Source: Pseudomonas helmanticensis (lineage in GTDB: Bacteria; Pseudomonadota; Gammaproteobacteria; Pseudomonadales; Pseudomonadaceae). Taken from it: DNA of 64,000 nt. The stretch lies in the NCBI RefSeq assembly GCF_900182985.1, contig NZ_FXUY01000002.1, positions 788,501 to 852,500 of the forward strand, read 5' to 3'. Positions 1 to 9,356 of this stretch are shown piece after piece. The notes beneath the pieces were generated by a model that was not told the DNA's origin, ran no database searches, and saw nothing but the letters and a program-made list of their open reading frames with translations. Positions within the stretch are counted from its first letter, which is position 1. Each line of letters opens with the position of its first letter. Made by a program: the position numbers and the translations under genes.

Positions 1-2
1 TG

Positions 3-854
3 CACGGTGTCGCGGTGCAGGCTGCGGACATTCTGCTGACCGGCGCCGAGGAAAGTCCTGGCGTGCAAGCGTTCGTACAGGCATTGAGCGAATTGCGTCC
101 GACCGACAACGTGCGTTTCCAGCCGCTGGCCAGTCTGCCGGCACCGGGTAAACTGCCGGCCAGCCTGCGCCTGATCCTGCTCGATCTGCCGAGTCTCGAC
201 TGGCGCCTGCAAGATTCCAAAGGCCCGGCAACGCTGGTGTTGCGCATCAGCCGCCTGCAGGCCCGCCAGCGCTTTGGTGACGCCGAACCTGCGCACTTGA
301 GCCTGCTGTGGAGCGATCCGCCGCTGAGTCGGCAACTGCAATTGATCCGAAGGATTTTGCCGCAGGCACGGCGGGTCGGTGTGCTGTTTGATCAGCACAG
401 CGAGTTTCTGCTGAAAGAACTGAATCTGGCCGCACAACCGCTGAATCTGCAAATCGTCAGCCAGCGCTGGGACAACACCCTCGACAGTCGTCCGCTGCAA
501 GCCGTGCTGAAAAACAGCGACGTGTTGCTGGGCCTCGACGATCCCGATCTGTACAACCCGAAGACCGCGAAAAACCTCTTGCTCAGCAGCTACTCGCGGC
601 AAGTCGCGCTGGTCGGCCCCAACGTCGCCTTCGTCCGTGCCGGCAGCCTGGCCAGTAGCTACAGCGATCAGAACGACTGGCTGGCGATCCTCGATCAATT
701 GCTCGACCAGCCCTCGGCTACATGGCCGCGATCGCTCTACCCCGCACGTTTTAACGTTTCAAGTAATGCGCAGGTGGCTCGTTCACTAGGTATCGAACCG
801 CTGAATGATGCGTCTGTCGCCAGAGCGCTGGCTGAAGGAGAACGCCGCCCATGA
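3..854 (+). CDS. ABC-type periplasmic substrate-binding-like protein (5' end outside window)
   Basis: The frame is open to the window edge, so the true start and the expected signal peptide lie upstream; the first in-frame GTG (base 15) is probably internal. The visible 283 residues have the pattern of the uncharacterised ABC_sub_bind family: alternating hydrophobic strands such as [14 protein letters not shown] and a late [19 protein letters not shown] segment typical of the C-terminal lobe. The stop overlaps the start of the following hybrid kinase (ATGA), so the two are co-translated. This suggests a periplasmic ligand-binding partner for the kinase rather than a transporter subunit; no permease or ATPase gene is visible. 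Function is inferred. Confidence 0.75.
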   Translation, partial: HGVAVQAADILLTGAEESPGVQAFVQALSELRPTDNVRFQPLASLPAPGKLPASLRLILLDLPSLDWRLQDSKGPATLVLRISRLQARQRFGDAEPAHLSLLWSDPPLSRQLQLIRRILPQARRVGVLFDQHSEFLLKELNLAAQPLNLQIVSQRWDNTLDSRPLQAVLKNSDVLLGLDDPDLYNPKTAKNLLLSSYSRQVALVGPNVAFVRAGSLASSYSDQNDWLAILDQLLDQPSATWPRSLYPARFNVSSNAQVARSLGIEPLNDASVARALAEGERRP

Positions 855-2755
855 GTTTCCGTCGCCGTTGGGACATCAACACCCGCACTCAGTTGATCAG
901 CCTGGGCCCGGCGTTGTTGCTGACCTTGCTGTTGATCAGCTTCTTCACCTTTGTGCGCATCCAGGATTTGCGCCAGGAGCTGAATCACACCGGCCAACTG
1001 ATCGCCAACCAACTCGCGCCCGCCACCGAGTACGGGGTGATTTCCGGCAACAACGAAGTGCTGGAAAGTCTGCTCAAAGCCACGCTGGCCACGCCCAATG
1101 TGCGTTTTCTCGAAGTACAGGACAGCGCCAACCGGATTCTGGTGTACGTCGAGCAACCAGCGGACACGCACAATCGCCCGCATCAGGTCGAAGTGTTTCA
1201 GGCGCCGGTACGGCTGCAGCGAATCTCCCTGCACAATGATTTCTTTCAGGACGGCAAAGTCAGCAATGGAGCGGCCGCCGAGGATTATCTGGGACGCGTG
1301 ATTGTCGGTCTGTCCAACGATGCCTTCAGTCAGCGCCAGCAGGAAATTCTGCTCAAGGCCGGGATTCTGGCGCTGTTCGCCCTGCTCTTCACCTTTGTCC
1401 TGGCGCGGCGTCTGGCCGGCAGCCTGTCGCAGCCGATTCGCGACATCGGCAACGCGGTCAAGGCGATTCAGGACGGCGACTATAAAACCCCGCTGCCGAT
1501 TGTCGATGACACCGAACTGGGCGCCTTGTCGCAGCACATCAACAATCTCGCCCAGGCGCTGGAGCAGGCCAGCCGCGAACAGCATCAGGCCATGGCGCAA
1601 TTGATCCAGACGCGCGAAGAAGCGGAAAAGGCCAACAACGCCAAATCCGATTTCCTCGCGATGATGAGCCATGAACTGCGCACCCCCATGAACGGCGTAC
1701 TGGGCATGCTGCAATTGCTCGAAACCACCGAGATGACCGAGGAGCAGATCGAATATGCCGCCCTCGCGTCGGAGTCCACCGAGCATTTGCTGAAGGTCAT
1801 CAACGACATTCTCGACTTCTCGCGGATCGAACGTTCGGAACTGGAACTGGAGCACATACCTTTCAACCTCACCGAGCTGATCGGTGCCTGCGCGCAGTCG
1901 TTCCAGCACAGTGCGGTGCAACGCGGCCTGGCATTGCACCTGCAAATTCCCGACGACATGCGCGGTTTGCAGGTGCAGGGCGATCCGACACGGATCCGGC
2001 AGATTCTGGTCAACCTGGTCGGCAACGCGCTGAAGTTCACCGAACAGGGCCGGGTCAGCATCGAGGCGCAATGGCAATCGCTGGACCACGAGTTGCTGTG
2101 GTTCACCTGCTCGGTGCGCGACAGCGGCATTGGTATCTCGTCGGCGAGCCTGGAGCTGATGTTCAACGCCTTCCAGCAGGCCGACAGCTCGATTTCGCGG
2201 CGTTACGGCGGCACCGGCCTCGGCCTGCCGATCGCGCGCACCCTCGCTGAACGCATGGGCGGCACCTTGCGCGCGCAGAGCGAGGAAGGTCGCGGTTCGG
2301 TGTTCACCCTGGAAATCCCGCTGGCCCTCTATAAGCAGGCGCTGCCGCCACTGGCCGCGCCACGCGCGCTCAACGGCAAGGCCCATGGTGAAGGTCGCAA
2401 TGTCTTGCTGGTGGAAGACAATCCGGTCAATCAGACCGTTATCGAAGCGATGCTGCGCAGTCTGGGCTTTACTGTCAGCGTCGCCACCGATGGCGCGCAG
2501 GCCGTGAGCAGCGCTGCAGACAATGATTTCGAAGTGATTCTGATGGATTGCCGCTTGCCGATCATCGATGGCTACGAAGCCACGCGACAGATCCGGCGCC
2601 TGCCGGGACACAGCGAAGTGCCGATCATCGCCCTGACCGCAAACGCCTTGCAGGGTGACCGCGAAACCTGCCTGGCGGCGGGCATGAACGATTATCTGGC
2701 GAAGCCGTTCAAACGTAATGATCTGCAGCAGATTCTGCAGCGCTGGGTGTCGTAG
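851..2755 (+). CDS. Hybrid sensor histidine kinase/response regulator, PA1611-type
   Basis: A 634-residue inner-membrane hybrid kinase. TM1 is near residues 18-35, a periplasmic sensor of about 130 residues follows, TM2 is near 168-186, then HAMP, HisKA with the H-box around His274 ([12 protein letters not shown]), an HATPase with GNALK, DSGIGI and GTGLGL motifs, and a C-terminal receiver with phospho-acceptor Asp566 (LMDCRLP) and Lys618. There is no Hpt domain, so phosphate must pass to a separate Hpt protein. The position directly upstream of fabA-fabB matches P. aeruginosa PA1611, which is known to bind RetS and to feed the HptB branch; that role is inferred here by synteny and architecture. 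It overlaps the upstream binding-protein gene by 4 bases. Confidence 0.9.
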   Translation: MSFRRRWDINTRTQLISLGPALLLTLLLISFFTFVRIQDLRQELNHTGQLIANQLAPATEYGVISGNNEVLESLLKATLATPNVRFLEVQDSANRILVYVEQPADTHNRPHQVEVFQAPVRLQRISLHNDFFQDGKVSNGAAAEDYLGRVIVGLSNDAFSQRQQEILLKAGILALFALLFTFVLARRLAGSLSQPIRDIGNAVKAIQDGDYKTPLPIVDDTELGALSQHINNLAQALEQASREQHQAMAQLIQTREEAEKANNAKSDFLAMMSHELRTPMNGVLGMLQLLETTEMTEEQIEYAALASESTEHLLKVINDILDFSRIERSELELEHIPFNLTELIGACAQSFQHSAVQRGLALHLQIPDDMRGLQVQGDPTRIRQILVNLVGNALKFTEQGRVSIEAQWQSLDHELLWFTCSVRDSGIGISSASLELMFNAFQQADSSISRRYGGTGLGLPIARTLAERMGGTLRAQSEEGRGSVFTLEIPLALYKQALPPLAAPRALNGKAHGEGRNVLLVEDNPVNQTVIEAMLRSLGFTVSVATDGAQAVSSAADNDFEVILMDCRLPIIDGYEATRQIRRLPGHSEVPIIALTANALQGDRETCLAAGMNDYLAKPFKRNDLQQILQRWVS

Positions 2756-2853
2756 TGTGGGCCTTTCGACCATCTGCGACTGGCGTGAAAAGCGAAAGTG
2801 CGGCAGTCTTAGGCACCCGAACAAGCCTCAAAAGGGGCTTGAATAAAAATTTC

Positions 2854-2871
2854 AGTGCACAAGTGTACATT
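2854..2871 (+). promoter_or_regulatory. Candidate FabR/DesT-like operator upstream of fabA
   Basis: The imperfect dyad AGTGCACAAGTGTACATT lies about 130 bases before the fabA start. It is symmetric at 12 of 18 positions and resembles the AGYGTACA...TGTACRCT-type sites recorded for the unsaturated-fatty-acid repressors FabR (E. coli) and DesT (Pseudomonas). No regulator gene of this kind is in the window, so the assignment is inference from motif and place. Confidence 0.45.
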
Positions 2872-3002
2872 CATGTCCTTGGTGCTGTGACTTTCACCAC
2901 AACGCAATAGTCTATGAGTAGGCTGCCGGTTCGAGGCATGAACGCGTCGATCGGTCGGGAAGATTTGCCCCACCTGCCGCATGGGATTATTGAGGAGCTC
3001 GC

Positions 3003-3518
3003 ATGACCAAACAAAACGCCTTTACTCGGGAAGATCTGCTGCGCTGCAGTCGCGGTGAGCTGTTCGGCCCAGGTAACGCGCAACTGCCCGCCCCGAACAT
3101 GCTGATGGTGGATCGCATCACCCATATCAGCGAAGAAGGTGGCAAGTACGGCAAAGGTGAATTGGTCGCCGAGCTGGATATCACCCCTGACCTGTGGTTC
3201 TTCGCCTGCCATTTCGAAGGCGATCCGGTGATGCCGGGCTGCCTGGGTCTGGATGCCATGTGGCAACTGGTTGGTTTCTTCCTGGGCTGGCAAGGCCTGC
3301 CGGGCCGTGGCCGTGCGCTGGGTTCGGGCGAAGTGAAATTCTTCGGTCAGGTGCTGCCGACCGCCAAGAAAGTCACCTACAACATTCAAATCAAGCGCGT
3401 CCTCAAGGGCAAGCTGAACCTGGCCATTGCCGACGGTTCGGTGTCTGTTGACGGTCGCGAAATCTACACCGCCGAAGGCCTTCGCGTCGGCGTGTTCACC
3501 TCCACTGACAACTTCTAA
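3003..3518 (+). CDS. fabA: 3-hydroxydecanoyl-ACP dehydratase/isomerase
   Basis: FabA dehydrates 3-hydroxydecanoyl-ACP and isomerises trans-2- to cis-3-decenoyl-ACP, the branch point to unsaturated fatty acids in the cytosol. The 171-residue length is normal. The hot-dog active site is visible: His70 in [12 protein letters not shown] and Asp84 in GLDAMW. A strong GAGGAG Shine-Dalgarno sits 7 bases before the ATG. fabB follows after 11 bases, forming the fabAB operon typical of Pseudomonas. A candidate FabR/DesT dyad lies upstream. Confidence 0.98.
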   Translation: MTKQNAFTREDLLRCSRGELFGPGNAQLPAPNMLMVDRITHISEEGGKYGKGELVAELDITPDLWFFACHFEGDPVMPGCLGLDAMWQLVGFFLGWQGLPGRGRALGSGEVKFFGQVLPTAKKVTYNIQIKRVLKGKLNLAIADGSVSVDGREIYTAEGLRVGVFTSTDNF

Positions 3519-3529
3519 GGGTTATTCGC

Positions 3530-4750
3530 ATGCGCCGCGTCGTTATCACTGGTCTGGGCATTGTTTCGTGCCTGGGCAATGACAAAGAGACCGTCTCCGC
3601 TAACCTGCGTGCAAGCCGCCCTGGCATCCGGTTCAACCCGGAATATGCTGAAATGGGTCTGCGTAGCCAGGTTTCCGGCTCCATCGACCTCAACCTTGAA
3701 GAGCTGATCGATCGCAAGATCTATCGCTTTGTCGGCCACGCAGCGGCTTACGCCTATCTGGCCATGAAAGACGCCATTGCTGACTCCGGCCTGACCGAAG
3801 AGCAAGTGTCCAACCCGCGTACCGGCCTTGTGGCTGGCTCCGGCGGTGCTTCCACGCTGAACCAGATGGAAGCGCTGGACATCCTGCGCGAGAAAGGCGT
3901 GAAACGCGTTGGCCCATACCGTGTAACGCGGACCATGAGCAGCACCGTTTCCGCTTGCCTGGCCACGCCATTCAAGATCAAGGGCCTGAACTACTCCATC
4001 GCTTCTGCCTGCGCCACCAGTGCTCACTGCATCGGTACCGCCATGGAACAGATCCAGATGGGCAAGCAGGACATCGTCTTCGCCGGTGGCGGTGAAGAAG
4101 AGCACTGGAGCCAGTCGTTCCTGTTCGACGCCATGGGCGCTCTGTCCAGCAAGCGTAACGACACCCCGGAACAGGCTTCCCGTGCCTACGACAAAGACCG
4201 TGACGGTTTCGTCATCGCTGGCGGTGGCGGCATGGTCGTGGTTGAAGAGCTGGAACACGCTCTGGCCCGTGGCGCCAAGATCTACGCCGAAATCGTTGGC
4301 TACGGCGCAACGTCCGATGGCTACGACATGGTTGCCCCAAGCGGCGAAGGCGCGATCCGCTGCATGCAGATGGCGATGTCCACCGTTGATACCCCGATCG
4401 ACTACCTGAACACCCACGGCACCTCGACTCCGGTCGGCGACGTCGCGGAAATGAAAGGTGTGCGTGAAGTGTTCGGCGACAAGGCTCCAGCGATCAGCTC
4501 GACCAAAAGCCTGTCCGGTCACTCCCTGGGCGCTGCCGGCGTTCACGAAGCGATCTACTGCATGCTGATGATGGAAGGCAACTTCATTGCCGGTTCCGCC
4601 AACATCGACGAGCTGGACCCTGAAGTGGCCGATCTGCCGGTGCTGACCAAGACCCGCGAGAACGCCACCATCAACACCGTGATGAGCAACAGCTTCGGCT
4701 TCGGCGGCACCAACGCCACGCTGGTACTGAAGCGCTGGGAAGGCAAGTAA
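3530..4750 (+). CDS. fabB: Beta-ketoacyl-ACP synthase I
   Basis: FabB elongates cis-3-decenoyl-ACP made by FabA and is essential for unsaturated fatty acids. The 406-residue thiolase-fold protein carries the catalytic Cys161 (SACATSAH), His296 ([11 protein letters not shown]), Lys326 and His331 ([10 protein letters not shown]), and ends with the GFGGTNA loop. It is the second gene of the fabAB operon and is followed 27 bases later by a strong intrinsic terminator. Codon use and length are ordinary. Confidence 0.98.
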   Translation: MRRVVITGLGIVSCLGNDKETVSANLRASRPGIRFNPEYAEMGLRSQVSGSIDLNLEELIDRKIYRFVGHAAAYAYLAMKDAIADSGLTEEQVSNPRTGLVAGSGGASTLNQMEALDILREKGVKRVGPYRVTRTMSSTVSACLATPFKIKGLNYSIASACATSAHCIGTAMEQIQMGKQDIVFAGGGEEEHWSQSFLFDAMGALSSKRNDTPEQASRAYDKDRDGFVIAGGGGMVVVEELEHALARGAKIYAEIVGYGATSDGYDMVAPSGEGAIRCMQMAMSTVDTPIDYLNTHGTSTPVGDVAEMKGVREVFGDKAPAISSTKSLSGHSLGAAGVHEAIYCMLMMEGNFIAGSANIDELDPEVADLPVLTKTRENATINTVMSNSFGFGGTNATLVLKRWEGK

Positions 4751-4777
4751 TTCCCCCCGCTTGAGCCACACACAAAA

Positions 4778-4808
4778 ACGCCCCGACTGGTTCGGGGCGT
4801 TTTTTTTC
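4778..4808 (+). terminator. Intrinsic terminator of fabAB
   Basis: GC-rich stem ACGCCCCGA / TCGGGGCGT with a 5-base loop, followed by eight T residues. Confidence 0.95.
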
Positions 4809-4844
4809 GCCTGCAGAAAACTCACGGCCGACACAAATCCCTTA

Positions 4845-4976
4845 TGTAGGAGCTGCCGAAGGCTGCGATCTTGATCGTTCCCACGCTCTGCGTGGGAATG
4901 CAGCCCGTGACGCTCCGCGTCACTGGACGCGGAGCGTCCCTAGAGGCATTCCCACGCGGAGCGTGGGAACGATCAA
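4845..4976. repeat. REP element joined to a three-hairpin palindromic repeat
   Basis: A single REP arm (TGTAGGAGCTGCCGAAGGCT, 4845-4864, continuing to 4871) runs straight into a larger inverted structure at 4871-4976. Its outer arms are GATCGTTCCCACGC and GCGTGGGAACGATC. Between them are an inner CCCACGC/GCGTGGG hairpin and a GACGCTCCGCGTC / GACGCGGAGCGTC hairpin. A compact version of the same outer palindrome recurs at 6965-6999. The rest of the 4751-5187 gap holds the fabB terminator and the likely promoter of the next small gene. Confidence 0.85.
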
Positions 4977-5187
4977 CAGGGGGATTGGGTGTTCTGGAGA
5001 TGAAACTTCTGTCATGAAACTTAGCGGCCTGCGACCGAATGTCGCGGATTCCGTGGGCTGTAGCACTGTTGCGGTTTTCGCAAAAATACATTGCACAAAC
5101 TGAGCGTTTACTTAGCAAGCTAACAAATAATATAAAAGAGTCCTGCACACGCCTTGCTGCAGATAACTTGAGATTTGGAGCTAGCAG

Positions 5188-5376
5188 ATGACTGTAAAAG
5201 TAACTGAACGCGACGATTCACACATGTCCCACGAAGGCGTAGCCGCCGGTATCCGCATCTGGGATGTGCATCAGCAAGACTTGCTGGTCGGCATGTTTCA
5301 TAACGAGATCGACGCCCACAACTACAAGGCCGAACTCGAAGTGCAAGAACAGCAGCGGGATCTGAAATCCGCCTGA
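5188..5376 (+). CDS. Conserved hypothetical small protein
   Basis: A 62-residue acidic soluble protein with no signal peptide or membrane segment. The start is supported by a TTTGGAG Shine-Dalgarno 8 bases upstream and by Pseudomonas-like codon use. The sequence (IRIWDVHQQDLLVGMFHNEIDAHNYKAELE, seen in pieces) ends in a probable amphipathic helix. I do not recognise a function. It stands alone between repeats. An AT-rich stretch with a TAATAT -10-like element lies about 55 bases upstream, so it is probably transcribed separately. Confidence 0.7.
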   Translation: MTVKVTERDDSHMSHEGVAAGIRIWDVHQQDLLVGMFHNEIDAHNYKAELEVQEQQRDLKSA

Positions 5377-5401
5377 CTCAAAGCGTCCAGACAAACATTA
5401 C

Positions 5402-5506
5402 TGTGGCGAGGGAGCTTGCTCCCGCTGGGGCGCGAAGCGACCCTGTTCTTTAACACAAGAGCAGGGCCTGTTGCGCAATCCAGCGGGAGCACGCTCCCTC
5501 GCCACA
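5402..5506. repeat. Inverted REP pair (GTGGCGAGGGAGCTTGCTCCC type)
   Basis: Two copies of the GTGGCGAGGGAGC...GCTCCCGCTGG element in opposite orientation, separated by about 50 bases. It lies between convergent genes and could act as a bidirectional transcription stop. Confidence 0.9.
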
Positions 5507-5533
5507 AATTGTCGTTGTTACAGCTTTATCGAT

Positions 5534-6076
5534 TTACCACATCAGATCATCAGGGATCTGGTAGGCCGCATACGGATCGTCCTCGGCGTTGACCTCTTCG
5601 GTCTGCACGTTGAGCTGGACGATGCGCTGCGGATCACGCTCCTGGATCTTCAGAGCCGCTTCACGCGGGATCACTTCGTAGCCGCCGGCATGGTGCACGA
5701 TCGCCAGCGAACCGCTGCTGAGCTTGTTGCGCATCAGCGTGTTGACCGAGAGGCGCTTGACCTTCTTGTCGTCGACGAAGTTGTAGTAGTCCTCGGTCGT
5801 CAGCTTCGGCAGACGCGAGACCTCGATCAGTTGCTTGACCTGCGCCGCACGCGCCTTGGCATCCGCCTTCTCTTTCTGCTGGCGGTTCAGCTCCTGATCA
5901 CGCTTGACCTTCTCGGCCATGGCTTCTTGAGCGGCGCGCTGTTGCGAGTCATCCAGTTCGACCTGACCTTTGTGGGCCAGGCGTTGCTGCTTCTGCTTGT
6001 CTTTGCTGACCTGCTTGGCCTGCTTTTGGTTGACCAGACCTGCTTTGAGCAACTGGTCGCGAAGGGAAATACTCAT
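5534..6076 (-). CDS. DUF2058 family protein (YaiL-like)
   Basis: A 180-residue protein of the DUF2058/YaiL family, annotated in many Gammaproteobacteria as nucleic-acid-associated but without a proven reaction. The N-terminus MSISLRDQLLKAGLVNQKQA is the family signature. Residues about 15-90 form a highly charged Lys/Gln/Glu-rich probable coiled coil, and the conserved C-terminal half contains YYNFVDDKKVKRL. It is cytosolic, with no signal or membrane segment. It lies 25 bases downstream of mazG on the same strand, probably in the same transcript. Confidence 0.85.
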   Translation of the reverse strand: MSISLRDQLLKAGLVNQKQAKQVSKDKQKQQRLAHKGQVELDDSQQRAAQEAMAEKVKRDQELNRQQKEKADAKARAAQVKQLIEVSRLPKLTTEDYYNFVDDKKVKRLSVNTLMRNKLSSGSLAIVHHAGGYEVIPREAALKIQERDPQRIVQLNVQTEEVNAEDDPYAAYQIPDDLMW

Positions 6077-6101
6077 CGGGCTTACTCACTAGGGCAGTTG
6101 C

Positions 6102-6950
6102 TCAGCCGCAGCTGGGCGCATTCTTTTCCTGACGTTTGGCTTCGCCCCACAGGGCGTCCAACTCTTCGAGGGTGCAATCTTCTATGGGACGGTGGGTGTC
6201 GCGCAATGCCTGTTCGATAAAACGGAAACGTCTTTCAAACTTGCCGTTGGAGCCACGCAGTGCGGTTTCCGGATCAACCTTCAGATGCCGGGCCAGATTG
6301 ACCACGGAAAACAGCAGGTCGCCGATCTCGTCAGCCACAGCGACCGGATCGTTTTCAGCCATCGCTTCGAGCACTTCATCGAGCTCTTCGCGCACCTTGT
6401 CGAGCACCGGCAAGGCGTGCGGCCAGTCGAAACCGACCTGCCCGGCACGCTTCTGCAACTTGGCTGAACGGGATAAGGCCGGCAACGTTGCCGGCACATC
6501 ATCGAGCAGTGACAGTTGCTCGGGCGCGGCGGATTTCTCCGCGCGCTCTTCGGCCTTGATCTCTTCCCAACGCTGCTTGACCTGTTCTTCGGTCAAGCGC
6601 GGTACATCCAGTGGCGCGTAAAGATCGCCAGTGGGGAACACGTGCGGATGACGACGGATCAGTTTGCGGGTGATGCTGTCGATCACCCCGGCAAATTCGA
6701 AGCGCCCTTCTTCCTTGGCCAACTGGCTGTAATAGACGACCTGGAACAGCAGATCGCCGAGCTCGCCCTGCAAATGATCGAAGTCGCCGCGCTCGATGGC
6801 ATCGGCCACTTCGTAGGCTTCTTCGAGGGTGTGCGGGACGATGGTCGCGTAGGTTTGCTTGATGTCCCACGGGCAACCGAACTGCGGATCGCGCAGACGG
6901 TTCATCAGATGGAGCAGGTCTTCAAGGCTGTACATAAAAATCTCACTCAA
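6102..6950 (-). CDS. mazG: Nucleoside triphosphate pyrophosphohydrolase MazG
   Basis: MazG hydrolyses (d)NTPs to NMP and PPi, clearing aberrant nucleotides, and in E. coli modulates ppGpp under stress. The protein has two tandem MazG domains. The first (residues about 10-115) has EEAYEVADAI and the GELGDLLFQ helix; the second (about 170-265) has REELDEVLEA and DEIGDLLFS, the metal-binding EExxE/ExxD pattern. Length 282 fits. It lies beside relA on the same strand, the usual arrangement, and a compact palindromic repeat separates the two genes. Confidence 0.96.
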   Translation of the reverse strand: MSEIFMYSLEDLLHLMNRLRDPQFGCPWDIKQTYATIVPHTLEEAYEVADAIERGDFDHLQGELGDLLFQVVYYSQLAKEEGRFEFAGVIDSITRKLIRRHPHVFPTGDLYAPLDVPRLTEEQVKQRWEEIKAEERAEKSAAPEQLSLLDDVPATLPALSRSAKLQKRAGQVGFDWPHALPVLDKVREELDEVLEAMAENDPVAVADEIGDLLFSVVNLARHLKVDPETALRGSNGKFERRFRFIEQALRDTHRPIEDCTLEELDALWGEAKRQEKNAPSCG

Positions 6951-6964
6951 CCCTTTCTGCGATC

Positions 6965-6999
6965 TTGATCGTTCCCACGCGGAGCGTGGGAACGATCAA
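6965..6999. repeat. Compact perfect palindromic repeat
   Basis: Arms GATCGTTCCCACGC and GCGTGGGAACGATC are separated by only GGA, with TT/AA extending the dyad. It equals the outer arms of the larger 4871-4976 repeat with the interior missing. It lies in the relA-mazG gap. Confidence 0.9.
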
Positions 7000-7011
7000 T
7001 CGAAGTCATCT

Positions 7012-9255
7012 TCAAGGGGTACGGTTACGCCGCGTTTCGATGATGTTCGGCAACTGCGAAATCCGCCCGAGCAATCGCCCCAGTGCATCCAAACCCGGAA
7101 TCTCGATGGTCAGGGACATCAACGCGGTGTTGTCCTCTTTGTTCGAGCGGGTGTTGACCGCCAGCACGTTGATGCGCTCGTTGAGCAGCACCTGCGATAC
7201 GTCACGCAGCAGACCGGAACGGTCGTAGGCGCGGATGACGATGTCGACCGGATAAGTGAGCACCGGCACCGGCCCCCAACTGACCTGAATGATCCGCTCC
7301 GGCTCACGCCCGCCCAGCTGCAGCACCGAGGCGCAGTCCTGACGGTGAATGCTCACGCCACGGCCCTGGGTGATGTAACCGACAATCGCGTCGCCCGGCA
7401 GTGGCTGGCAGCAGCCGGCCATCTGCGTCATCAGGTTGCCGACGCCCTGGATCTGAATGTCGCCGCGCTTGCCCGGTTTGTACCCCGTAGCCTTGCGCGG
7501 AATCAGCTCAAGCTGTTCGTTGCCGCGTTCCGGCTCGACCAGTTGCTGCGCGAGGTTGACCAGTTGCGCCAGACGCAAGTCGCCGGCACCGAGGGCGGCG
7601 AACATGTCCTCGGCGGTTTTCATGTTGGCCTTGTCGGCCAGCTTGTCAAAATCCACCGCCGGCAGACCGAGGCGCGTCAGTTCGCGTTCGATCAGGGTTT
7701 TACCGGCGGCAACGTTCTGGTCGCGCGCCTGCAACTTGAACCAGTGGACGATCTTCGCCCGCGCCCGCGAGGTGGTGACGTAACCGAGGTTCGAGTTCAG
7801 CCAGTCGCGGCTTGGCGTACCGTGCTTGCTGGTGATGATCTCGACCTGCTCACCGGTCTGCAGGCTGTAGTTGAGCGGCACGATGCGGCCGTTGATCTTC
7901 GCGCCACGGCAGTTGTGGCCAATCTCGGTGTGCACGCGGTAGGCGAAGTCCAGCGGCGTCGCGCCTTTCGGCAAGTCGATGGCGTGACCGTCGGGAGTGA
8001 AGATGTAGACCCGATCCGGCTCGATATCGACGCGCAGCTGTTCCGCCAGACCACCGATATCGCCCAGCTCTTCGTGCCACTCGAGGACCTGACGCAGCCA
8101 GGAGATTTTCTCTTCGTAGTGATTCGAACCGGATTTGACGTCGGTGCCCTTGTAGCGCCAGTGCGCGCAGACGCCGAGTTCGGCTTCTTCGTGCATCGAG
8201 TGCGTACGAATCTGCACCTCAAGCACTTTACCCTCAGGGCCGATTACCGCCGTGTGCAGCGAGCGGTAGCCGTTCTCTTTCGGGTTGGCGATGTAGTCGT
8301 CGAATTCTTTCGGGATGTGCCGCCACAGGGTGTGGACGATGCCCAGCGCGGTGTAGCAGTCGCGCATTTCCGGGACCAGCACGCGCACCGCACGCACGTC
8401 GTAGATCTGACTGAATTCCAGACCCTTGCGCTGCATTTTGCGCCAGATCGAATAGATGTGTTTGGCCCGGCCGCTGATGTCGGCATCAACCCCGGTGGCC
8501 TGCAATTCGTCCTTGAGCTGGGTCATCACGTCGGCGATGAACCGCTCACGATCGAGCCGTCGCTCGTGGAGCAACTTGGCGATCTGCTTGTATTGATCCG
8601 GCTCCAGGTAACGGAAGGACAAGTCCTCCAGTTCCCATTTGATATGACCGATGCCGAGCCGGTGCGCGAGCGGCGCATAGATGTCGAAGACTTCCCGGGC
8701 GACACGGTTACGCTTCTCGTCGTCAGCGGTTTTCACCGCACGGATCGCGCAGGTGCGTTCAGCGAGTTTGATCAGTGCGACACGCACGTCGTCGACCATC
8801 GCCACGAGCATCTTGCGCAGGTTCTCGACCTGCCCTTGCGTGCCCATGACCATCGACTGACGCGGGCTGAGGCTGTCACTGATAGCCGCCATGCGCTGCA
8901 CGCCGTCGATCAGCTTGGCCACCACCGGACCGAAGCGCTGGCCGACGGCCGCGAGTTCGATCTGGCCCTCGCGTACGCCGCGATACAGGACCGCCGCGAC
9001 CAGCGAATCCTGATCGAGCTTGAGGTCGGCGAGGATCTCGGCGATTTCCAGACCGGTACTGAAACTGCCCGAGCCTTCGGCCCACAGATTCTTCTTGGCA
9101 TTGGACTGTTGTTCGGCCTCGCGAGCGAACTCGCAGGCTTCTTTCAAGGCTTCGCGATCCAGTGCCAGATCGACACTGACCGCGTGATCGAGCCAAGCCT
9201 CGAGATTGATACTGCCGTCAGTGTTGATCGGCTGGTGTGCTCTCACCTGTACCAT
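7012..9255 (-). CDS. relA: GTP pyrophosphokinase (stringent response synthetase)
   Basis: Ribosome-associated RelA makes (p)ppGpp from ATP and GTP/GDP when uncharged tRNA accumulates. The 747 residues show a degenerate HD hydrolase region (about 50-200), in which the HD pair is replaced by Tyr-Arg at 91-92 (AAVLYRGVRE), so no hydrolysis is expected. The synthetase domain (about 255-370) has the RelA-type acidic EFDD motif at 317-320 and GYRSLHT. A TGS domain (about 412-475) and a C-terminal ACT domain (about 665-745) follow. The start has ACAAG-type spacing and agrees with family length. It lies downstream of rlmD with a stable hairpin between them. Confidence 0.98.
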   Translation of the reverse strand: MVQVRAHQPINTDGSINLEAWLDHAVSVDLALDREALKEACEFAREAEQQSNAKKNLWAEGSGSFSTGLEIAEILADLKLDQDSLVAAVLYRGVREGQIELAAVGQRFGPVVAKLIDGVQRMAAISDSLSPRQSMVMGTQGQVENLRKMLVAMVDDVRVALIKLAERTCAIRAVKTADDEKRNRVAREVFDIYAPLAHRLGIGHIKWELEDLSFRYLEPDQYKQIAKLLHERRLDRERFIADVMTQLKDELQATGVDADISGRAKHIYSIWRKMQRKGLEFSQIYDVRAVRVLVPEMRDCYTALGIVHTLWRHIPKEFDDYIANPKENGYRSLHTAVIGPEGKVLEVQIRTHSMHEEAELGVCAHWRYKGTDVKSGSNHYEEKISWLRQVLEWHEELGDIGGLAEQLRVDIEPDRVYIFTPDGHAIDLPKGATPLDFAYRVHTEIGHNCRGAKINGRIVPLNYSLQTGEQVEIITSKHGTPSRDWLNSNLGYVTTSRARAKIVHWFKLQARDQNVAAGKTLIERELTRLGLPAVDFDKLADKANMKTAEDMFAALGAGDLRLAQLVNLAQQLVEPERGNEQLELIPRKATGYKPGKRGDIQIQGVGNLMTQMAGCCQPLPGDAIVGYITQGRGVSIHRQDCASVLQLGGREPERIIQVSWGPVPVLTYPVDIVIRAYDRSGLLRDVSQVLLNERINVLAVNTRSNKEDNTALMSLTIEIPGLDALGRLLGRISQLPNIIETRRNRTP

Positions 9256-9310
9256 CTTGCTTTACCTTCCCTACGACGCAGATTCAATGCGTCAAATCGC
9301 TGACCTTCAG

Positions 9311-9354
9311 TGTCCGTTTGCGCTCGCGGGGCTAATGCGAGCGCTGCGCGGACA
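9311..9354 (-). promoter_or_regulatory. Long stem-loop between rlmD and relA
   Basis: TGTCCG (9311-9316) pairs with CGGACA (9349-9354), and GCGCTCGC (9320-9327) pairs with GCGAGCGC (9337-9344). It begins just after the rlmD stop and precedes relA by about 55 bases. It has no T-run on either strand, so it is more likely an mRNA processing or stability structure than a plain terminator. Confidence 0.6.
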
Positions 9355-9356
9355 GA

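Noticed and set aside
737..2824. 695-codon open frame antisense to the hybrid kinase
   Set aside because: Shadow frame of a gene with full kinase and receiver motifs.
6859..9303. 814-codon open frame antisense to relA
   Set aside because: Covers relA in the complementary frame; its peptide is Arg/His/Gln-rich and matches no family.
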